A stretch of 57,141 nt of DNA from Micromonospora sp. H61 (GCF_018070325.1 NZ_JAGPXY010000040.1:1-57141), one strand, 5' to 3'; shown: positions 7,581-17,547, counted from the first letter of the stretch. Notes: a model not told the origin generated them from the sequence alone. Made by a program: numbers and translations.

Positions 7581-8395
7581 CCGGCCCGTCCGGGGTCGGT
7601 ATCGGCTGGCGTCCGGAGATCGCCGGCTTCGTGGCCGAGCTGCCCGGCCTGCGTTTCGTCGAGGTGGTGGCCGAGGGGGTGCCCGCCTCCGGGCCGCTCC
7701 CGCCCGGCCTGACCCAGCTACGGGACCACGCGGTGACCGTCGTACCGCACGGGGTTCGGCTCTCCCTCGGCGGCGCCGAGCCGGTCGACCCGGCCCGGGT
7801 CGCCCACCTGGCCGCGGTGGCGCAACGCCTGGACGCCCCGCTGGTCAGCGAGCACATCGCGTTCGTCCGGGCCGGTGGCCTGGAGGCCGGCCACCTGCTG
7901 CCGCTGCCGCGCAGTCGGGAAGCCGTCGACGCGGTCTGCGCCAACGTGGCGCGGGCGCAGGCGGAGCTTCCGGTGCCGATCGCGCTGGAGCCGATCGCCG
8001 CGCTTGTCGACTGGCCCGACGACGAGTTGACCGAGGCGGAGTTCCTCACCGAGATCCTCGACCGGACCGGGGCACTGCTGCTGCTGGACGTCGCCAACGT
8101 GCACGCCAACGCCCGCAACCGGGGCGCCGACCCGCTGGATCTGCTGGACCGCCTGCCGCTGGAACGGGTCGCGTACGCCCACGTGGCCGGCGGCGCCGAG
8201 CACGGCGGTTTCTACCACGACACCCACACCGACCCGGTGCCGACAGCGGTGTTGGAGCTGGTCGGCGCGCTCTGCGCCCGACGGCGACCGCCCGCGCTGC
8301 TGCTGGAGCGCGACGGCCACTACCCGCCGGCCGCCGACCTCCGCGCCGAACTGGACGCCCTGGCCGCCGCCGCGGGCTTCCCGGCCGTGACATGA
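7577..8395 (+). CDS. DUF692/UPF0276 multinuclear non-heme iron oxidase (MNIO)
   Basis: 272 residues, TIM-barrel family of MbnB. Conserved ligand segments are all present: H58 in VVPHGVR, E92-H93 in VSEHIAF, E138 in IALEPIA, D171/N174/H176 in LLLDVANVHAN, H202 in AYAHVAGG, H214-D215-x-H217 in FYHDTHTD, E244/D246 in LLERDGHYP. An intact active enzyme is therefore expected. Characterised members use an Fe(II)/Fe(III) centre and O2 to rearrange Cys or other residues in peptides, usually with a partner protein. ATGA overlaps with the genes on both sides make a tight three-gene unit. Confidence 0.88.
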   Translation: MTGPSGVGIGWRPEIAGFVAELPGLRFVEVVAEGVPASGPLPPGLTQLRDHAVTVVPHGVRLSLGGAEPVDPARVAHLAAVAQRLDAPLVSEHIAFVRAGGLEAGHLLPLPRSREAVDAVCANVARAQAELPVPIALEPIAALVDWPDDELTEAEFLTEILDRTGALLLLDVANVHANARNRGADPLDLLDRLPLERVAYAHVAGGAEHGGFYHDTHTDPVPTAVLELVGALCARRRPPALLLERDGHYPPAADLRAELDALAAAAGFPAVT

Positions 8396-8937
8396 CGGGC
8401 GCACCGGACGGCGAATCCGTGTCCACGCCCCGTGCCGGGCTCGCCGAACGGCAGGCCGAACTGGTCGCGGCGCTGGTCGCCGGAGGGCCACCCCCGCCGG
8501 GGTTCGCGCCGGGACCGCTGGCCGCCACCCGCACGGCCCTGCTGCGCAAACGGGCCGGCGAGGTGGCCCGGCACTGGCCGCTGCTCGCCGCCGGCCTCGG
8601 CGCCAGGTGGTCGACCACCTTCGCCGACTGGGCCGCCCGGCGACCCACCGCCGGATCGCTGCGCGACGGTTGGGACCTGGCCCGGGCGCTGCACGCCCAG
8701 CAGGCGCTCCCCCCGGCCGCCGCCGAGGAGTTGGCCGTCCGGGAGGCACGCCTGCGCTACGACGGGCTTCGGGCGCCGCGTCCGCGCCGGACGCCGGCGG
8801 TGGGCCGCGCCGGCGGCGCCGTCGCGGTGCAGATCGCCGGTCGGGTACGCCTGCTGCGCCCCGCCCCACGGGCATCCAGCCCTGCTGGCGACGCCGTACC
8901 GGATGCGGCAGGATCGGCGTTATGGATCTCGGACTGA
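8392..8937 (+). CDS. DUF2063-like MNIO partner protein (putative)
   Basis: 181 residues; ATG overlaps the MNIO stop (ATGA). Residues about 10-95 are helical and follow the DUF2063 pattern: LAERQAELVAAL, then an Arg-rich LLRKRAGEVARHWPLL, GARW, FADWA, a Pro, and SLRDGWDLARAL. The second half is basic and Pro/Arg-rich. No enzyme motif. DUF2063 proteins accompany DUF692 enzymes and are thought to bind the precursor; that role is inferred here from position and faint similarity. It overlaps the downstream SDR start by 16 nt. Confidence 0.6.
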   Translation: MTGAPDGESVSTPRAGLAERQAELVAALVAGGPPPPGFAPGPLAATRTALLRKRAGEVARHWPLLAAGLGARWSTTFADWAARRPTAGSLRDGWDLARALHAQQALPPAAAEELAVREARLRYDGLRAPRPRRTPAVGRAGGAVAVQIAGRVRLLRPAPRASSPAGDAVPDAAGSALWISD

Positions 8938-9683
8938 CCGACCGCGTGTACGTCCTCACCGGCGCCTCCCGCGGCCTGGGTTACGCGACCGCCCAGAGCC
9001 TGGTCGCCGACGGTGCACGGGTGGTGCTATCGGCCCGCGACCCGGACGCGGTGGCCGCCGCCGCGAAGCAGCTGGGTGGCCCGGAGCACGCCGTCGGGCT
9101 GACCGCGGACCTGACCGACCCGGAGACCCCGGGGCAGCTCGTCGCCGCCGCCCAGGAACACTTCGGCCGGCTCGACGGCGCGCTGATCTCGGTCGGTGGG
9201 CCACCGCCGGGCAACGCCGCAGCGGTCACCGACGAGCAGTGGCGGCTCTCCTTCGAGACCGTCTTCCTGGGCACCATCCGCACGGTCCGCACGGTCGCCA
9301 ACGCCCTGCCCGAGGGCGGCGCGATCGGGCTGGTGCTCTCCACCTCGGCGCGTGGCCCGGTGCCCGGTCTCGGCATCTCCAACGGTCTGCGGCCCGGCCT
9401 GGTCGGTGCCGCCAAGGACATCGCCGACGACTACGGCCCACGGGGGGTCCGGGTGGTCGGCCTGTTGCCTGGCCGGATCATGACCGATCGCAACCGGGAG
9501 CTGTTCGGAGCGACCGGCGACCCTGAGCGGGCCCGCGCCGAGGCGGAGGCCGGCATCCCGCTGCGCCGCCTCGGCGACCCGGCCGAGTTCGGCCGGGTGG
9601 CCGCGTTCGTGCTCTCCCCCGCCGCGAGCTACCTCACCGGGATCACCCTGCCGGTCGACGGCGGCGCGCTGCGCGGGCTGTGA
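8922..9683 (+). CDS. SDR-family oxidoreductase, atypical active site
   Basis: 253 residues with a Rossmann fold: TGASRGLG cofactor loop (residues 14-21), Asp in TADLTDP, the Ser of LSTSARG and the C-terminal YLTGITLPVDGG. The catalytic YxxxK of classical short-chain dehydrogenases is absent: the equivalent stretch reads GLGISNGLRPGLVG. This variant recurs in a FabG-like subgroup, so it may work by another mechanism or not as a dehydrogenase. It overlaps the gene before it by 16 nt and the DNA glycosylase after it by 4 nt (GTGA). Confidence 0.85.
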   Translation: MDLGLTDRVYVLTGASRGLGYATAQSLVADGARVVLSARDPDAVAAAAKQLGGPEHAVGLTADLTDPETPGQLVAAAQEHFGRLDGALISVGGPPPGNAAAVTDEQWRLSFETVFLGTIRTVRTVANALPEGGAIGLVLSTSARGPVPGLGISNGLRPGLVGAAKDIADDYGPRGVRVVGLLPGRIMTDRNRELFGATGDPERARAEAEAGIPLRRLGDPAEFGRVAAFVLSPAASYLTGITLPVDGGALRGL

Positions 9684-10282
9684 CCCGCGACGGGGCCCGA
9701 GCTGCCCGTGACGTGACACCGCCCGGGACGGCTCGGCCGTCCCGGGCGGACCTGGCGGCGGCTGCGGACCGGACCATTCCCGACGTGCTCGCGCCGGGGC
9801 TGGCGGTGCTCTTCGTCGGCATCAACCCGGGCCTGTGGTCGGCCGCGACCGGATGGCACTTCGCGCGACCCGGCAACCGGTTCTGGCCCGCGCTGCACCG
9901 GGGCGGGTTCACCCCTCGGCTGCTGCACCCCAGCGAACAGGACGACCTGCCCGCGCTCGGGCTCGGCATCACCAACATGGCCGCCCGAGCCAGCGCCCGC
10001 GCGGACGAACTGAGCACCGAGGAACTCCTCGACGGCGCGGCGATCCTGACCGACAAGGTGGCCCGGTACCGGCCGCGCTGGGTGGCCGTGGTGGGGGTGA
10101 CCGCGTACCGGATCGGTTTTCAGCGGCCGAAGGCCACCTTCGGGCCGCAGCCGGAGTCGCTGGCCGGCGCCCGGCTGTGGGTGCTGCCCAACCCCAGCGG
10201 CCTGAACGCGCACTTCACCCCGGTCACCCTGGGCCTGGCGTTCGCCGAGTTGCGGGCGGCGACCGAGCTACCGGCCCTATGA
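9680..10282 (+). CDS. mug: G/U mismatch-specific DNA glycosylase (MUG/TDG family)
   Basis: 200 residues from GTG 9680, overlapping the SDR stop. Motif 1 is LFVGINPGLWSA (catalytic Asn in GINPG) and motif 2 is LPNPSGLNAHF, both hallmarks of MUG/TDG enzymes that remove uracil or thymine opposite G. TGWHFARPGNRFWPAL is also family-typical. About 25 N-terminal residues are an unconserved extension, so a start further in is possible. Last gene of the plus-strand run; convergent with the ABC exporter with only 12 nt between. Confidence 0.9.
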   Translation: MTRDGARAARDVTPPGTARPSRADLAAAADRTIPDVLAPGLAVLFVGINPGLWSAATGWHFARPGNRFWPALHRGGFTPRLLHPSEQDDLPALGLGITNMAARASARADELSTEELLDGAAILTDKVARYRPRWVAVVGVTAYRIGFQRPKATFGPQPESLAGARLWVLPNPSGLNAHFTPVTLGLAFAELRAATELPAL

Positions 10283-10294
10283 TCGACGCGGCCG

Positions 10295-12283
10295 TCAGTT
10301 GGCGGCGGCGGGCGGCAGCACCTCGTCGGCGCGGTAGGTGCCCAGCGGCATGACCACCGGCTCGGGACCGGTCGCGTCGACGAACGGGGTGGGCGAGTCG
10401 GCGACCGCGAACTGGGTGCGGTACAGCTCGGCGTAGAGCCCACCGACCGCCACCAACTCCTCGTGCCGCCCCCGCTCGACGATCCGCCCACCGTCCAGGA
10501 CCAGGATCTGGTCGGCGTCGCGCACTGTGGAGAGCCGGTGCGCGATCACGAGCGCGGTACGCCCGGCCAGCGCCACCGACAGCGCACGCTGCACCGCCGC
10601 CTCGCTCTCCGAATCCAGGTGTGCGGTCGCCTCGTCGAGGATCACGATCGACGGGGCCTTGAGCAGCAGTCGCGCGATCGCGATGCGCTGCTTCTCGCCG
10701 CCGGAGAACCGGTAGCCGCGCTCCCCCACAGTGGTGTCCAGACCGTCGGGCAGCGACCGAACCAGATCGGCAACCTGCGCCCCGGCCAGGGCGGCCCAGA
10801 TCTCGTCGTCGGTGGCGTCCGGCTTGGCGTAGCGAAGATTCTCGGCGATCGTCTCGTGGAACAGGTGCGAATCCTGAGTGACCACACCGATCTCGTCGCG
10901 CAGGGAGGCGAGCGTCGCGTCGCGCACGTCCACCCCGCCGACGAGCACCTGCCCGTCGCTGACGTCGTAGATCCGGGAGATGAGCATCGACAGTGTCGAC
11001 TTGCCCGCCCCGGACGGGCCGACCAGCGCGACCATCTGCCCCGGCTCGACGCTGAACGAGACCCCCTTGAGCACCGGTTCGTTGACGGTCCGGTCGAGCG
11101 TGGCGACCTCCTCCAGGGAGGCGAGGGAGATCTCGGCGGCGCTCGGGTAGCGGAAACGCACGTCGCGGAAGTCGACCCGGCCGGCGCCCACCGGCACCGG
11201 CACCGCATCGGGCTTCTCCACGATGCCCGGCTTGAGGTCGAGCACCTCGAAGACCCGGTCGAAGGACACCAGCGCGCTCATCACGTCCACCCGGACGTTG
11301 GAGAGCGCGGTGAGCGGCCCGTACAGGCGGGTGAGCAGCAGCGCGAGCGTCACCACGGTGCCGGCGCTGACGCCGCCGGTCACCGCGAGCCAGCCACCGA
11401 GACCGTAGGTCAGCGCCTGCGCCAGTGAGGCGACCAGCAGCATCGCCACGAAGAACGTGCGGGAATACATGGCGGACTGGATGCCGATGTCGCGGACCCG
11501 CTCGGCCCGGTCGCCGAACCTGCGGGCCTCGATCTCGGGCTGGCCGAAGAGCTTCACCAGCAGCGCGCCGGCCACCCCGAACCGCTCGGTCATTGTCGCG
11601 TTCATCTTGGCGTCGAGGTTGTACGCCTCGCGGGTGATGTCCGCCAGCCGTCGACCGACCCGGCGGGCCGGAATGATGAAGATCGGCAGCAGCACCAGTG
11701 ACAGCGCGGTGATCTGCCAGGAGAGGGTGAACATCACCGCCGCGGTGAGCACCAGCTGGATGACGTTGCTGACCACACCGGACAGGGTGGAGGTGAACGC
11801 CCGCTGGGCGCCGAGCACGTCGTTGTTGAGCCTGCTGACCAGGGCGCCGGTCTGGGTACGGGTGAAGAACTGCAACGGCATCCGCTGCACGTGGTCGTAG
11901 ACCCGGGTGCGCAGGTTGAAGATGATGCCTTCGCCGATGCGGGCGGAATACCACCGTTGGGCCAGCGACAGCAGCGCGTCGGCGACCGCCAGCGCGGCGA
12001 TGAACAGGGCCAGCCGCACCACGAGCCGCCCGGCCTCGGTGCCGCCCCGGTTGATCGCGTTGATCACGTCACCGGCGAGCACCGGGGTGGCCACGCCGAT
12101 GACGGCGGCCAACACCACGGTGGCCAGGAAGACGATGATGTCGCGCCGGTAGGGGTGGGCGAAGGCGACGATGCGGCGGGCTACCCCGCGCTTGAGCCGG
12201 TGGGTGGAGACCTCGTCGCGGTTGCGCATCGACCGGAGCATGCTCCACCCGGCCATGCCACCGCCGGACATCGGGTTGGACAT
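10295..12283 (-). CDS. ABC exporter, fused permease-ATPase (multidrug/lipid type)
   Basis: 662 residues. The N-terminal six-helix exporter domain spans about 35-330 (LATVVLAAVIG, ALFIAALAVADALL, VLTAAVMFTLSW, LVLLPIFIIPA and others). The ATPase has Walker A GPSGAGKST, Q-loop VVTQDSHLF, signature FSGGEKQR (Leu replaced by Phe), Walker B IVILDEATAHLD and H-loop IAHRLST. It would act as a homodimer in the inner membrane; substrate unknown. An insert LASLEEVATLDRT precedes the NBD proper. GGAGGTGA lies just before the ATG. It stands alone, with about 100 nt to the next gene. Confidence 0.9.
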   Translation of the reverse strand: MSNPMSGGGMAGWSMLRSMRNRDEVSTHRLKRGVARRIVAFAHPYRRDIIVFLATVVLAAVIGVATPVLAGDVINAINRGGTEAGRLVVRLALFIAALAVADALLSLAQRWYSARIGEGIIFNLRTRVYDHVQRMPLQFFTRTQTGALVSRLNNDVLGAQRAFTSTLSGVVSNVIQLVLTAAVMFTLSWQITALSLVLLPIFIIPARRVGRRLADITREAYNLDAKMNATMTERFGVAGALLVKLFGQPEIEARRFGDRAERVRDIGIQSAMYSRTFFVAMLLVASLAQALTYGLGGWLAVTGGVSAGTVVTLALLLTRLYGPLTALSNVRVDVMSALVSFDRVFEVLDLKPGIVEKPDAVPVPVGAGRVDFRDVRFRYPSAAEISLASLEEVATLDRTVNEPVLKGVSFSVEPGQMVALVGPSGAGKSTLSMLISRIYDVSDGQVLVGGVDVRDATLASLRDEIGVVTQDSHLFHETIAENLRYAKPDATDDEIWAALAGAQVADLVRSLPDGLDTTVGERGYRFSGGEKQRIAIARLLLKAPSIVILDEATAHLDSESEAAVQRALSVALAGRTALVIAHRLSTVRDADQILVLDGGRIVERGRHEELVAVGGLYAELYRTQFAVADSPTPFVDATGPEPVVMPLGTYRADEVLPPAAAN

Positions 12284-12385
12284 CGCTCACCTCCGGGTTG
12301 CCGGGCAGACCGCATCGTCAGGTCAATTCTCCCGACGAGTGTGACAACCCCGCTCGTAACCCGGATCTTCCCGTGCGGTCCTTAC

Positions 12386-13153
12386 CTATTCTCCCCTGCC
12401 GGCGAGGTCACGCAGCCGACGGGTCTGCGCCTCCCGCTCGGCGCGCTGCTGGTCGGCGTGCGACCGGCCGGCGGCACCGGCGAGCAGCGCCTTGATCTCC
12501 ACCACCGCGTCGCGGGCCCCGGAGAGCAGGCCGGCGGTCAGGTCCCGCACCGCGCCGTCCAGCTCGGCCGGGGGTACGACAAGGGTGGCCAGCCCGATCC
12601 GATCCGCCTCGGCGGCGTCCAACCGGCGGCCTGTAGCACAGATCTCCAACGCCCGCGAATAGCCGACCAACTCGACGAGGCGTTTCGTGCCGGCCAGGTC
12701 GGGCACCAGACCGAGGGTCACCTCGGCCATCGACAGCTTCGCGTCCGCGGACAGCACTCGCAGGTCACAGGCGAGCGCGAGCTGGAAGCCGGCACCGATC
12801 GCGTGACCCTGCACGGCCGCGACGGAGACGACATCCGGCCGGTGCAGCCAGGTGAAACCGCCCTGGAACTCCGCGATGCGCTCGGCGCACTCCTGCTCGG
12901 GCAGCGTGGCCAGCTCAGCGAACGACCCCGGGCCGGAGGCGCCCGCCACCGCGAGATCGAGGCCGGCCGAGAACGCGCGACCCTCGCCACGGACCACCAC
13001 CACCCGCACGTCGCCGGGCAGGTCACGGGAGAAATCGCTCATCGCTCGCCACATCGCGGGCGTCTGGGCATTGAGCACGTCGGGCCGGCACAACGTCACC
13101 GTGGCGACCGGCCCGTCGCAAGTCAGCCGAACCCCGGTCGCCTCGGCGGTCAC
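12386..13153 (-). CDS. enoyl-CoA hydratase/isomerase (crotonase family)
   Basis: 255 residues from GTG 13153; the longer frame upstream adds a non-homologous Arg-rich leader. Oxyanion-hole segments GRAFSAGLDLAV and GHAIGAGFQLALACDLRV are clear; the second contains GAGFQLA in place of the hydratase Glu-containing GGGCELA, so hydratase chemistry is uncertain. EVTLGLVPDLAGTKRL and the helical C-terminus are normal. It resembles the EchA12 group, which I recall sits beside homologues of the next genes in mycobacteria. Possible roles are fatty-acid or branched acyl-CoA metabolism. Confidence 0.85.
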   Translation of the reverse strand: MTAEATGVRLTCDGPVATVTLCRPDVLNAQTPAMWRAMSDFSRDLPGDVRVVVVRGEGRAFSAGLDLAVAGASGPGSFAELATLPEQECAERIAEFQGGFTWLHRPDVVSVAAVQGHAIGAGFQLALACDLRVLSADAKLSMAEVTLGLVPDLAGTKRLVELVGYSRALEICATGRRLDAAEADRIGLATLVVPPAELDGAVRDLTAGLLSGARDAVVEIKALLAGAAGRSHADQQRAEREAQTRRLRDLAGRGE

Positions 13154-13199
13154 CGGACGTCCCGGGGCGCGGCGCTGGTGGACGACGCTGAGGGGCGGG

Positions 13200-13427
13200 T
13201 CACGCCTTCTTGCGGCGCCGGGCGCCACCGCGCTGACGCAGCTGCACGCCGGACTCGGTGAGCACTCGGTGGATGAACCCGTAGGAACGGCCGGTCGAGG
13301 CCGCCAACGCGCGGATGCTCTCCCCCGAGGTGTACCGCTTTACCAGGTCCTTGGCGAGCGTCTGACGCTCGGCTCCGACGATCCGGCGACCCTTCTCAGT
13401 GCTGGTGGCTGTGCCAGTGGCTGCCAT
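13200..13427 (-). CDS. small helix-turn-helix DNA-binding protein
   Basis: 75 residues. The HTH reads DLVKRYTSGESIRALAASTGRS followed by YGFIHRVLTESG, then a basic RQRGGARRRKKA tail that would contact DNA non-specifically. This small actinobacterial family is unnamed; a similar short protein (Rv1473A, from memory) lies beside the ABC-F gene Rv1473 in Mycobacterium tuberculosis. Divergent from the CadD-like gene across 216 nt. Confidence 0.8.
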   Translation of the reverse strand: MAATGTATSTEKGRRIVGAERQTLAKDLVKRYTSGESIRALAASTGRSYGFIHRVLTESGVQLRQRGGARRRKKA

Positions 13428-13631
13428 GCTGTGTCCTCACGTCCCAGACTGTGCGGTTCGGATACGGTCCCACCTATTAGACCGCCTCGAACGATCATGC
13501 GCCAGATATCAACTCTTCGCCAACCGACACGCTATGCAATGTCAGCTTCCCGATAGAGTGATCCTGGCGATCCGGCCCGCCGCGGCGTCCGCGCGTACCA
13601 CTGCCGGGAGCTCGCGGCTGCCGGCGGCCCG

Positions 13632-13637
13632 TAGCCT
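13632..13637 (+). promoter_or_regulatory. -10 box TAGCCT of cadD-like gene, leaderless
   Basis: TAnnnT hexamer 6 nt before the GTG at 13644 with no ribosome-binding sequence between, consistent with transcription starting at the codon. Confidence 0.45.
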
Positions 13638-13643
13638 TCGGTC

Positions 13644-14243
13644 GTGATCGACCTGTTGAGCACCGCCGGCGCAGCGGCCGTGGTCTTCGCCGCCACCGAC
13701 ATCGACGACATCGTCATTCTGACGCTGTTCTTCGTCGCGGCCCGCACCACCGGCCAACCCCGCACCTGGGAGATTGTCGCCGGACAATACGTCGGCATCG
13801 GTGCGCTCGCGTTGGCCAGCGCGGTGATCGCGGGTGGACTCCTGGTGGTGCCCGACCCGTGGACGGGGCTGCTCGGCCTGCTTCCGATCGCGCTCGGTGT
13901 ACGCGCGCTGCGCAGTTCGGGCGACGACGAGGCACCGCCGGTCGTCACCGGAGCGCTCGGCGTGGCCGGGGTGACGATCGCGAACGGCGCTGACAATGTC
14001 GCGGTCTACGTACCCGTCTTCCGGGCCCTCGGTGTGGCCGACAGTGCCGTGTTCCTGCTGGTCTTCGTGCTGCTGATCGCGCTCTGGTGCGTGGCCGGGG
14101 CCTGGCTGGGCGGGCACCGGAGGGTGGTCCGGCTGGTCGAGCGCGCCGGCGCCTGGCTGGTGCCGACGATCTTCATCGCCATCGGGCTGGTGATCCTGGT
14201 CAGCTCCGGCGTGCTCGGCCGGCTGGCCGACCTGCTCGGCTGA
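13644..14243 (+). CDS. CadD-family cadmium/cation resistance transporter
   Basis: 199 residues, with five to six predicted TM helices: about 5-25 (AAAVVFAATDID), 45-65, 68-85, 95-115, 130-155 (VFLLVFVLLIALWCVAGAW) and 172-192. TDIDDIVILTLFF and GANGADNVAVYVP are the family's acidic membrane motifs (TxxDN). CadD proteins are linked to Cd2+ efflux or quaternary-ammonium export; metal specificity cannot be read here. GTG start fixed by the TAGCCT box. It sits between a small HTH gene and ABC-F and breaks the otherwise mycobacteria-like order. Confidence 0.8.
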   Translation: MIDLLSTAGAAAVVFAATDIDDIVILTLFFVAARTTGQPRTWEIVAGQYVGIGALALASAVIAGGLLVVPDPWTGLLGLLPIALGVRALRSSGDDEAPPVVTGALGVAGVTIANGADNVAVYVPVFRALGVADSAVFLLVFVLLIALWCVAGAWLGGHRRVVRLVERAGAWLVPTIFIAIGLVILVSSGVLGRLADLLG

Positions 14244-14264
14244 GAGCCGACCGAGCCTCCTGGG

Positions 14265-15869
<1,605 letters not shown>

Positions 15870-15918
15870 GTTTGCGGGCTCGCTCTCGGGGTTCGGAAGG
15901 CTGACTCGGGGCACGCGA

Positions 15919-15960
15919 AACCGCCGGCGGGCTCAAGGGGCCCGACGGCGCGGGGCGGTT
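15919..15960 (-). promoter_or_regulatory. leader hairpin upstream of ABC-F gene, attenuator candidate
   Basis: Outer arms AACCGCC (15960-15954) and GGCGGTT (15925-15919) pair perfectly; inner arms CGGGC and GCCCG form a second stem around CCCTTGA. The first base of the outer arm is the last base of the uORF stop codon, so a ribosome on the uORF would cover the 5' arm. There is no U-run, so a Rho-dependent or translational mechanism is as likely as an intrinsic terminator. Confidence 0.5.
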
Positions 15961-15980
15961 CAGCCTTCGCAGCGCAGCAC
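15960..15980 (-). CDS. leaderless six-codon upstream ORF (M-L-R-C-E-G)
   Basis: GTG CTG CGC TGC GAA GGC TGA, starting exactly 6 nt after a TACACT box and ending on the 5' arm of the leader hairpin, about 90 nt upstream of the ABC-F start. Position, leaderless start and abutting hairpin are what a ribosome-sensing leader peptide needs. Coding is inferred; length alone gives no support. Confidence 0.45.
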   Translation of the reverse strand: MLRCEG

Positions 15981-15986
15981 CCGACA

Positions 15987-15992
15987 AGTGTA
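15987..15992 (-). promoter_or_regulatory. -10 box TACACT of ABC-F leader transcript
   Basis: TAnnnT hexamer 6 nt upstream of the uORF GTG. No TTGACA-like -35 is seen at 17-18 nt, so an activator such as a WhiB-type protein might be required (inference). Confidence 0.45.
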
Positions 15993-16132
15993 CCGGGCGC
16001 CGCCGGACGTCCTGCCCGGATTACCGATCAAGATCATCGGGTATCGGAACGCCTGTCCGGACCCCGTCCGGCACTCAATGGACGAAACGACACACAAAAG
16101 ACATTCACCGGCATACGGCGATCGGGGTCACC

Positions 16133-17056
16133 ATGGAACTCAACGAGCGGGCCGAAATCGACACCTCCCAGGTCAACGACGTGGGCCGCGGTGGCGGATC
16201 CGGCGGCGGCTTCGGCATCCCGATCCCCGGAGGCGGCGGTCGAGGCGGCATCATCGGCATCGTGGTGGCCGTGCTCATCGCGCTGCTCGGCGGCGGCTTC
16301 GGCCTCAACGCCATGACCAACGGCGACGAGGGCGGCGGTCAGGCCGGCGGCACCGACCTGGAACAGCTGTGCTCCCGCGACAACCCCGACCGGCTCGACG
16401 ACGCGCGCTGCCGTAACGCGCTCTACGTCAACAGCATCCAGGCCTACTGGCAGAAGGCGTACCCGGAGTTGGGCAACGGAAAGTACGAGGCGACCGACAC
16501 CAACTTCTTCCAGGCCGCCGTTAACACCGGTTGCGGGCAGGCCGACTCGGGCGTCGGCCCGTTCTACTGCCCCGCGGACAAGCAGGTGTACATCGACCTG
16601 AGCTTCTACGACGAGTTGGCCTCCCGGTTCGGCGCCAAGGGCGAGTTCGCCCAGCCGTACGTGCTCGCCCACGAGTACGGCCACCACATCCAGAACCTGC
16701 TCGGCACCAACGCGAAGGCCGGCCAGGGCGACCAGAGCGGCCCCCGCTCCGCCTCCGTACGGCTGGAGTTGCAGGCCGACTGCTACGCCGGCGCCTGGGC
16801 CAGGCACGCCACCGAGAGCAAGGACAAGACCGGCCAGGAACCGCTGTTCACGTCCATCACCCAGACCGACATCAGCGAGGCCGTGCAGGCCGCCGAGGCG
16901 ATCGGCGACGACAGCATCCAGGAGCGCTCCGGCGGGCAGGTCAACCCCGACCAGTTCACCCACGGCACGTCCGAGCAGCGCAAGCGCTGGTTCACCCAGG
17001 GCTACGACCGCGGCGACCCGAAGACCTGCGACACCTTCGGCACCGACCAGCTCTGA
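16133..17056 (+). CDS. neutral zinc metallopeptidase, YpfJ/KPN_02809 family
   Basis: 307 residues. A short cytoplasmic N-terminus rich in Gly is followed by one TM helix (about 43-62, GIIGIVVAVLIALLGGGFG) and a large extracytoplasmic domain. The zinc site is AHEYGHHIQN (His-Glu-x-x-His); the third ligand region is LELQADCYAGAW. Four cysteines (QLCSRD, ARCRNA, NTGCGQ, FYCPAD) probably form disulfides outside the cell. Physiological substrate unknown. Shares its upstream region with the divergent ABC-F gene. Confidence 0.88.
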   Translation: MELNERAEIDTSQVNDVGRGGGSGGGFGIPIPGGGGRGGIIGIVVAVLIALLGGGFGLNAMTNGDEGGGQAGGTDLEQLCSRDNPDRLDDARCRNALYVNSIQAYWQKAYPELGNGKYEATDTNFFQAAVNTGCGQADSGVGPFYCPADKQVYIDLSFYDELASRFGAKGEFAQPYVLAHEYGHHIQNLLGTNAKAGQGDQSGPRSASVRLELQADCYAGAWARHATESKDKTGQEPLFTSITQTDISEAVQAAEAIGDDSIQERSGGQVNPDQFTHGTSEQRKRWFTQGYDRGDPKTCDTFGTDQL

Positions 17057-17070
17057 CATCCGCTCCGTGA

Positions 17071-17098
17071 CGTGGCAGGTCCCTCGGGGCCTGCCACG
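17071..17098 (+). terminator. hairpin after zinc peptidase gene
   Basis: Nine-bp stem CGTGGCAGG / CCTGCCACG about 15 nt downstream of the stop, with no U-run. It lies between convergent genes, so it could act in both directions. Confidence 0.55.
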
Positions 17099-17123
17099 CG
17101 TCATTCCTGCCGACGCTCGCGGG

Positions 17124-17483
17124 TCAGGTGAGCCGCGAGACCTGGTAGTGGCCGATGAGCCAGTCGTCGTCGACCCGCCGCAGGAGCACGCCGAGGTTGA
17201 CGGTCAGGGCCGGTCGGTCGGTGAAGCCGAACTCCACGTCCAGGTAGCCGAGGACCACGTCGTCGGCGAGACGGCGGATCTCCCGGATGTCGTACGCGGC
17301 GGTCAGGCCGAGCGGCTGTCCGGCGTAGTACGCGGCGACGCCGGCCCGACCGACCGTGTACGGCTGCAACCCCTGAAAGATCGCGTCGTCGGTGAAGCAC
17401 GCAGCGACCCGATCGGGCTCGTGGGCGTCGACAGCCGACTTCCACCGGTCGAGGACGGTACGCAGAATCTGCGCCTCGGACAT
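17124..17483 (-). CDS. SnoaL-like/SgcJ-type NTF2-fold protein
   Basis: 119 residues in a single NTF2-like fold: LDRWKSAVDAHEPDRVAACFTDDAIFQG at the N-terminus, then beta strands ending DDDWLIGHYQVSRL. This domain occurs in polyketide cyclases, ketosteroid isomerases and many uncharacterised proteins; no catalytic Asp/His pair can be assigned with confidence. GGGAGA precedes the ATG at 17483. It lies just upstream of nothing related; next on the strand is convergent with the zinc peptidase. Confidence 0.75.
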   Translation of the reverse strand: MSEAQILRTVLDRWKSAVDAHEPDRVAACFTDDAIFQGLQPYTVGRAGVAAYYAGQPLGLTAAYDIREIRRLADDVVLGYLDVEFGFTDRPALTVNLGVLLRRVDDDWLIGHYQVSRLT

Positions 17484-17547
17484 GTTGATCTCCCTGCTGA
17501 CGGACGTGTCCCATGGCGTGCTGTCGAGCCGGCATGCCCTCGCGGGC

